Shown in pieces: positions 59,113 through 64,000 of a DNA stretch of 64,000 nucleotides (positions are counted from its first letter, which is position 1; every line of letters begins with the position of its first letter). The stretch is taken from contig DKQT01000036.1 in NCBI GenBank assembly GCA_002471845.1, forward strand, positions 7,334 to 71,333, read 5' to 3'. The translations under genes were made by a program, and so were the position numbers. This DNA comes from Fidelibacterota bacterium UBA7301. Lineage in GTDB: Bacteria; Fidelibacterota; Marinisomatia; Marinisomatales; TCS55. Under the pieces are notes generated by a model. The model had not been told where the DNA came from, did no database searches, and saw nothing but the letters and a program-made list of their open reading frames with translations.

Positions 59113-60528
59113 TTTTCCTTTTTCCGGAACCGGGGAGGGACCTCCACTATCGCCCCCGTCCTTTTCCTTTCTCCCTTTAAAACTGGTAATCGTAAATCCT
59201 AGGGAGAGGTTTAACCCTTTCATGGAATGGATCCACATCCCGTGGCGGAAGGAAAAGCCAAAATCTATCAAAACAGGACCGCCGTGGAAACCGGCGCCCA
59301 TGGCCAGTTCGGTACGGTCCATCCCTTCCCAGGCAAATCCCAACCGCAAGGGCGCATTCGGGAATCTGTGCAGCTCTGCCCCTACCGCCCAGCGCCAGCG
59401 GGAATGGGCAAATAACCTGTTTTCAAACCCGGAGGATAAATCCGAACTAATAAGCAAATCTTTATTTTTGTATGACATACCAAGGCGCAGAATGGCCGGA
59501 TATCGTATCTTAAACTGTTTCGGCTTCCCCTTTGCATCCAGGTTTTTTACGATTGTTGAACTACTTTTGAACAGTGATCCCGACGATAAATTATCGGCCC
59601 TGAGTGAATCAATGGTATAGGTATACAATACAGCCACGGAATCTGAAAGTGCTTCCCCTTTCCATTTCATATGATAAATGTCATCACTATTCCCGAATTT
59701 GCCATCCTTGCCCGCCAGGAGATCCTTTATAAAAGAGGGTTTATTCCAACCGATGGTACCAAAAGCGTTGATCAACGAAACGCCAAAACGCATTCCATTG
59801 GATTCTTTGGTCGCCACCCCGACATCCAAACCATAACCGGAGCCTCCAAATCCTTGCCTGAGAAAGTAAGAGCCGGAACCGTAGACAGCAGTCGGTGTGG
59901 TAATAAAATTAGCCTTACTGGAGTCCGGGTCGATTCCCATATAAAACAGCCCCTGTAGGTATTTAAGGGAGAGGCCGAGGGCAAATGATTCAAAGGGCAC
60001 AGCAAAGGAAAACCCCAATTCATGGACACCCATGATTTCGTACCCCACAGTCATGTCTATTTGAGGATTATTGACATTTCCTTCAAGCATGAGACGAGCC
60101 AACCCTGCGGGAATGTCGTATGAACTCATATAAAGTATATTGGATGTGATAGCCATATTCCCGGAAGCATAATTAAGCCCTGGAATTGCAAATTGACCAT
60201 TCATTTCAAAACTCAATCCACCACTGCGATCCAATCGATTAATAATTAAACTTTTTTCATCATTATCTAAGGTATCCCCGCTCAATGCGCGCATGGCAGC
60301 CATAGATAAATAATTATTCCCTATACCAAAATCGATTCCGCCTACCTGCATCATAAAGGGTTTATCAATCTGGTAGGCAATCAGGGCCGGGTTATAGCCA
60401 ACAGAATAAAAGCCGTCCGCTATGGTAGTGTAGGCACTTGCCAATGATACGGCTCGAGGATCCCGTTTTTGCCCATTCAAAACAGCCATCACAAGGAGGA
60501 GAACAAAGATTAAATCAAAACGTTTCAT
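59065..60528 (-). CDS. Outer-membrane barrel protein, DUF5723/PorV-like
   Basis: A 487-residue protein with signal peptide (residues 1-19, FDLIFVLLLVMAVLNGQ) and beta-barrel sequence. The early segment VSLASAYTTIADGFYSVGYN resembles the 'SLAMGGAYTAIADDAYA..NPA' motif of PorV/FadL-like and DUF5723 outer-membrane proteins of the Bacteroidota-Marinimicrobia group. The barrel appears to end in LNLSLGFTITSF near residue 450. A hydrophilic Lys/Pro/Gly tail of about 35 residues then follows (KEKDGGDSGGPSPVPEKGK and on), whose last part overlaps the lptF/G gene antisense. It starts inside the stop of the lipoprotein gene (ATGA). Function is unknown. Confidence 0.75.
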   Translation of the reverse strand: MKRFDLIFVLLLVMAVLNGQKRDPRAVSLASAYTTIADGFYSVGYNPALIAYQIDKPFMMQVGGIDFGIGNNYLSMAAMRALSGDTLDNDEKSLIINRLDRSGGLSFEMNGQFAIPGLNYASGNMAITSNILYMSSYDIPAGLARLMLEGNVNNPQIDMTVGYEIMGVHELGFSFAVPFESFALGLSLKYLQGLFYMGIDPDSSKANFITTPTAVYGSGSYFLRQGFGGSGYGLDVGVATKESNGMRFGVSLINAFGTIGWNKPSFIKDLLAGKDGKFGNSDDIYHMKWKGEALSDSVAVLYTYTIDSLRADNLSSGSLFKSSSTIVKNLDAKGKPKQFKIRYPAILRLGMSYKNKDLLISSDLSSGFENRLFAHSRWRWAVGAELHRFPNAPLRLGFAWEGMDRTELAMGAGFHGGPVLIDFGFSFRHGMWIHSMKGLNLSLGFTITSFKGRKEKDGGDSGGPSPVPEKGKSLPGEDQKKPAADRK

Positions 60529-63455
60529 CGCTTATAGGGCTTTCCTTCAAAATGCACAATTTTGGAGTTATTTTGAATTTTACTATTGCTATGACTTATG
60601 GTGAAATACCATCCGCTTATATCCCGGACTTTTCCATCAGTGGATTTCACGCGGATACGGACGCTGTCCCGAAGAGACGTGCTCATGGAATTGATTCCCG
60701 AAGTGTTGCTCGGTGTCCAGTCAAATGAATCCACATTGGCCAATTCTGTAGTAATGTCAGTCCAACCTTCATCCTTATTCATATCAGGATCGGTCCCGGC
60801 ATAGTAAGCGAGATCAACCTTATCAATGGTACCAAAAGTCTTCCATTTTACGATGACCTCAGTGTCTTTATTCAGGGTTTGGTTTCCGTTGGGGTATTTT
60901 ACCACCAGTTCGTCCGGCACCGCGCTAGTCATGCCCGTACTACTGAGGCTGAAAGTAATATTGGAATTAATATCAATATAGTCCGCCGTGGAAAAATAGA
61001 CCTTTTTCCCATTGGAGCCGTTCAGGTGGAATCGCGGCGCCATATAAGGTTGGCCCGGATTGGTCATAAGCTTTATCCGGGTGGTTGGTACAGGACTACT
61101 ATACATTGCAAACCCAGGGTCTTTCACCTGGCCAGCGTGGACGCTGGCATTGGTGGCAGGGTAAAAACTAACGGGATCGGGCAATGGTATTTTTAATAAG
61201 GTATCTACGTAAGACACAACAGTATCCATACCGGAACCGGAAGTTTTCACCAAATAGGCCATCCCCTCCACGCAATCAGCGATGTCATCCATAACATCAA
61301 AAATAAAATAATTTCCCGTCGCTGGGTTCAAACTATCACACTTGGTTACGATATAGACGCTGTCCGAACCGGCCCAGTTTCTTTTTACCACCATGGAATC
61401 TTTAAAGGATGCTAGGGCGCTGGCCGTGGTATCCAAGGGGAAAAATCCCAGGTTGGACATGAGCATGGCCAATTCACCGCCGGATGGAATTTTATTTTCC
61501 ACTGTCAAATCCAAACTGGCGGCCTGAAGAGTAGAACGAATCCGGTTCCTATTGCTGTGGTTCATTTCCTGAACTGGCGTATTGGTGACAGAAATAAAGG
61601 TCATAGGGGCCATGATAACTTCAAAAGGCGCCAGCATTTTATATTTTCCTCCGATGCTCATTCCCGCTTCCAGAGTGCCGCGGCCGTCAATCCTCGCGCG
61701 GGATTCCACATTGAATACGGCCGAACTGGATGACATTAGATCCACAATTGTTGTTTGGCCTGTTTTCGGCGGAACGGTGGAGCTGTCGTAATAGGCCACT
61801 GATGCCGGTGATTTATACTTTAGGGTAGTGGTACCGTCCCTGGAAAGTCGAACAATTGTTTTGGTCGTATCCCCCGCGCTAGTGGGGCTGGCCAGGGTTG
61901 AAAGAGCGTTCACTTTCATACTGTCCCCTTCCTGGTTGATCCCCAACATATCAAAATCCAGGACTACCGGGAGACGGATACTGTTATTCATTTCAATTTC
62001 TAATTTTGTATCAGTGAAAGTCATCCCTGAAAATCCCAGGGGCATTCCCAAAATACTAAAAGTTGTGGATGGAAATTCCTGAATAATATTGGCTTCTAAC
62101 GTTTCAAAATGCAGTTTTTTCAATGCCACATCCAGAGATACACCACCGATATTGGAGCCATCCAACGGAATCTTGGCTGTCTGCGCCGGTAGGACGGCAG
62201 AGATATCCATTGTCAATTCAGATAATGCTTTATCATTTCCTGCGGGATTTCGAAATGTATATCCATCCAATTTATATACTTTGCTGATGGTCACCCCTTT
62301 TTTGAGCACCGTATCGATCTTAGTTGAATCCTTCCCAGCAGGGGGTACAAAATTCCTAAAATTCATATCAAAATCCACATTTAATGGATAGGTGCTTGAT
62401 ATACTTTTAATGTTGATCTCATTCACTTCAAAAGTGCTGAGCGATTTCATTTGTCCACCATAGATCTCTATATCAGTCGGAAAACTGATTTTGGGTAAGG
62501 ACATAGGCAGGGATGTTTCCCTCACTTGTACGATTGCTGAATCCACGCCGGCAATTCGCATTCGAATTGCGACATTCACCTGTACATTATCTCCCGCATT
62601 GATAGCGACGGTGGCATTGCTTGTGGTGGCGATCCCAAAACCAATATCCATCCGGATGGCATTCCCCAGACTATCGTGGCTCAATGAGGTGGTGGTAGGA
62701 CCATAGCTCACATCTTTTGCTAGTGTGGCTTGGGTATGATTGGCTAATGATTTAGGCGGCGAAGTAATATCCGTCACCAAGGCCGCTGTAGGGTTGGTAA
62801 CATTGGTAGGCAACCCATCATTGGTAAAAGTGGATACAAAATCACTTACATTTGCATCATCATCCGTTTGGATGACCAATCCATTCACTGATTGAATAAA
62901 GCTCGGCAACTGACTTGAAGGAATTTGGGGCAAATCAATAATCACCTGAATGGTAGTGTCAAAGGCGGATGCAATTGTATTCCATATGGATTGATTCACC
63001 TTTTGATTGGTAGATGGGGGCACTGAGAATATCGTACCTGAACTGTTTGTTAATTTACCGCCGGGTGCGATGGGGATGGTCAAATTGATGGTTGTATCTA
63101 ATGAAAAAGAAAAGTTGGGTGTCGCTGTAGCCGGTTGGGTGTATTGAATATTTTGATTTAAGTCCACCTCAAGAATATCTGTACCAAAGGATGTATCTGG
63201 TAGCGTCCCTTCAAACATCAATTGCATCCCGATTGAATCGGGGGTCGAAAAAATCTGCTTGTTATCCACCATGCCCTCTAGGCTATATTTTTTTTGAATC
63301 AACGGGAATGTGAGATCAAAGAACCAAGTGGGCATTTCAAATGCCACGGGATTTTGGAAATCACAACTTATAATCAATAATAAAACGAATCCGATGATGG
63401 ACTTGGATAATCGTTCACTTAAGGTAATTTTAGGTTTGCACGGATTTTGATGCAT
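60525..63455 (-). CDS. Large lipoprotein with repeated beta domains, unknown function
   Basis: A 976-residue secreted lipoprotein: signal peptide with lipobox LLLIISC (lipid Cys about residue 31 from the ATG at 63455). A longer frame opens at 63521 (GTG) but runs into the terminator of the preceding gene; 63488 is an alternative start. The body is Ser/Thr/Asn-rich beta sequence with many periodic stretches (TTINLTIPIAPGGKL, STRIKLMTN-type). The C-terminus holds an Ig-like segment (ELVVKYPNGNQTLNKDTEVI and DSVRIRVKSTDGKVRDISGW). Only about six Cys. I recognise no family. It overlaps the barrel gene by four bases, so they are translated together. Confidence 0.7.
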   Translation of the reverse strand: MHQNPCKPKITLSERLSKSIIGFVLLLIISCDFQNPVAFEMPTWFFDLTFPLIQKKYSLEGMVDNKQIFSTPDSIGMQLMFEGTLPDTSFGTDILEVDLNQNIQYTQPATATPNFSFSLDTTINLTIPIAPGGKLTNSSGTIFSVPPSTNQKVNQSIWNTIASAFDTTIQVIIDLPQIPSSQLPSFIQSVNGLVIQTDDDANVSDFVSTFTNDGLPTNVTNPTAALVTDITSPPKSLANHTQATLAKDVSYGPTTTSLSHDSLGNAIRMDIGFGIATTSNATVAINAGDNVQVNVAIRMRIAGVDSAIVQVRETSLPMSLPKISFPTDIEIYGGQMKSLSTFEVNEINIKSISSTYPLNVDFDMNFRNFVPPAGKDSTKIDTVLKKGVTISKVYKLDGYTFRNPAGNDKALSELTMDISAVLPAQTAKIPLDGSNIGGVSLDVALKKLHFETLEANIIQEFPSTTFSILGMPLGFSGMTFTDTKLEIEMNNSIRLPVVLDFDMLGINQEGDSMKVNALSTLASPTSAGDTTKTIVRLSRDGTTTLKYKSPASVAYYDSSTVPPKTGQTTIVDLMSSSSAVFNVESRARIDGRGTLEAGMSIGGKYKMLAPFEVIMAPMTFISVTNTPVQEMNHSNRNRIRSTLQAASLDLTVENKIPSGGELAMLMSNLGFFPLDTTASALASFKDSMVVKRNWAGSDSVYIVTKCDSLNPATGNYFIFDVMDDIADCVEGMAYLVKTSGSGMDTVVSYVDTLLKIPLPDPVSFYPATNASVHAGQVKDPGFAMYSSPVPTTRIKLMTNPGQPYMAPRFHLNGSNGKKVYFSTADYIDINSNITFSLSSTGMTSAVPDELVVKYPNGNQTLNKDTEVIVKWKTFGTIDKVDLAYYAGTDPDMNKDEGWTDITTELANVDSFDWTPSNTSGINSMSTSLRDSVRIRVKSTDGKVRDISGWYFTISHSNSKIQNNSKIVHFEGKPYKR

Positions 63456-63525
63456 TATAATTGGGTCAATCGCTTGACGATTTGCCATAGAAATTGACTT
63501 GAAATGAGTCCCTTTTACCACAAAA

Positions 63526-63555
63526 AAAAGAGCCCCGTCTACACAGGGCTCTTTT
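63526..63555 (-). terminator. Rho-independent terminator of ahcY
   Basis: Read leftward: AAAAGAGCCC, loop of ten, GGGCTCTTTT, followed by a T-run (complement of 63522-63529). The ten-pair stem is perfect. It lies 22 bases after the ahcY stop and separates ahcY from the lipoprotein-barrel pair. Confidence 0.9.
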
Positions 63556-63577
63556 AATCATCATTTTAAAGTATTGA

Positions 63578-64000
63578 CTAATACCTGTATTGCTCGGGCT
63601 TAAAAGGCCCTTTGATATTAACGCCGATATACTCTGCCTGGTCTTTCCTGAGTTTTGTTAATTCAACTCCAAGTTTTTGAAGATGAAGGAAAGCTACTTT
63701 TTCATCTAAATGTTTTGGCAAAACATAGACATCATTGTCATAATTGTTGCTATTAGTCCATAACTCGATCTGAGCCAGGGTCTGATTTGAAAATGAATTG
63801 CTCATGACAAACGAAGGATGCCCTGTGGCACAGCCTAAATTCACCAGTCGCCCTTCGGCCAGGACGATTACATCTTTCCCACTAATGGTATATTTATCCA
63901 CTTGGGGTTTGATCGTATCTTTGGTATGGCCGTAATTTTTGTTCAACCAGGCCATATCAATTTCATTATCGAAATGGCCAATATTGCAAACAATCGTTTT
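63578..64000 (-). CDS. ahcY: Adenosylhomocysteinase, 3' part (runs off the window)
   Basis: The last ~140 residues of S-adenosylhomocysteine hydrolase, which clears SAH formed by methyltransferases. In frame up to the edge: TIVCNIGHFDNEIDMAW, the conserved NAD/active-site segment, then EGRLVNLGCATGHPSFVMSN and the C-terminal LPKHLDEKVAFLHLQKLGVE with the usual tail GPFKPEQYRY. The start is outside the window. An internal ATG at 63955 should not be taken as the start. Confidence 0.96.
   Translation of the reverse strand, partial: KTIVCNIGHFDNEIDMAWLNKNYGHTKDTIKPQVDKYTISGKDVIVLAEGRLVNLGCATGHPSFVMSNSFSNQTLAQIELWTNSNNYDNDVYVLPKHLDEKVAFLHLQKLGVELTKLRKDQAEYIGVNIKGPFKPEQYRY

Noticed and set aside
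63456..63521. Long N-terminus of the large lipoprotein from a GTG at 63521
   Set aside because: The GTG abuts the ahcY terminator T-run, leaving no room for a promoter or ribosome site; the ATG at 63455 gives a signal peptide of normal length.
1..64000. CRISPR array, prophage, transposase, defence island
   Set aside because: I looked for regular repeat-spacer structure, integrase or transposase motifs and restriction/toxin genes on both strands and saw none; the window is mainly core metabolism and envelope genes.

Overview
The window is a stretch of bacterial chromosome with ordinary, dense, operon-style gene packing: many ATGA or short overlaps, little non-coding DNA, and moderate GC content. 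It codes for a diderm that makes meso-diaminopimelate murein (MurE has the DNPR motif). It has an LptF/LptG-type lipopolysaccharide exporter subunit, lipoproteins, an outer-membrane barrel protein, and a gingipain-family (C25) protein with a type IX secretion-like C-terminal sorting domain. This combination points to the Fibrobacterota-Chlorobiota-Bacteroidota superphylum. My best guess is a Marinimicrobia (SAR406)-like bacterium. That placement is an inference from protein character, not from a marker search.

Layout. Positions 1-13852 are transcribed leftwards: aconitase, serA, an FAD oxidoreductase, a 54-residue membrane peptide, a coiled-coil protein, a primary-type sigma factor, an M23 murein hydrolase, miaB, a lapA/lapB-like pair, a TPR-SPOR protein, a selenocysteine tRNA, a histone H1-like protein, two membrane proteins and an aldehyde dehydrogenase. 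Positions 14021-36164 run rightwards. They hold a PorU-like C25 protein, maf and a rodZ-like gene, then a complete division and cell wall (dcw) cluster from mraZ to ftsZ (rsmH, ftsL, ftsI, murE, murF, mraY, murD, ftsW, murG, murC, murB, ftsQ, ftsA). rpmB (leftward) and dusB follow. Then comes a catabolic and energy group (P5C dehydrogenase, carbamate kinase, sucC, sucD, ndk), a SPOR lipoprotein and an unusual acidic-tailed membrane protein. The classic yceD-rpmF-plsX-fabH-fabD-fabG-acpP-fabF-rnc fatty acid cluster ends at 51285.

Positions 51282-57965 run leftwards: a bifunctional nuclease-like protein, a sugar-phosphate isomerase, a prenyl synthase, a phosphohexomutase, a GGQ release-factor-like protein, murQ and a Na+/alanine symporter. 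A rightward LptF/LptG permease converges on a leftward pair, a barrel protein and a ~976-residue lipoprotein. The window ends inside ahcY.

Most of the window is housekeeping. The points most worth a second look are: (1) plsX, which keeps both ends but lacks about 235 central residues in frame; (2) a tRNA-Sec gene whose 3' end is partly duplicated beside it, with a 16-base palindrome inserted exactly in the copied T-loop; (3) the uncharacterised giant lipoprotein plus barrel pair, with a barrel tail that overlaps lptF/G antisense; (4) a cysteine-rich, acidic-tailed membrane protein; and (5) short mobile repeats with TGTCAT/ATGACA ends. I found no CRISPR array, prophage, transposase or defence system.
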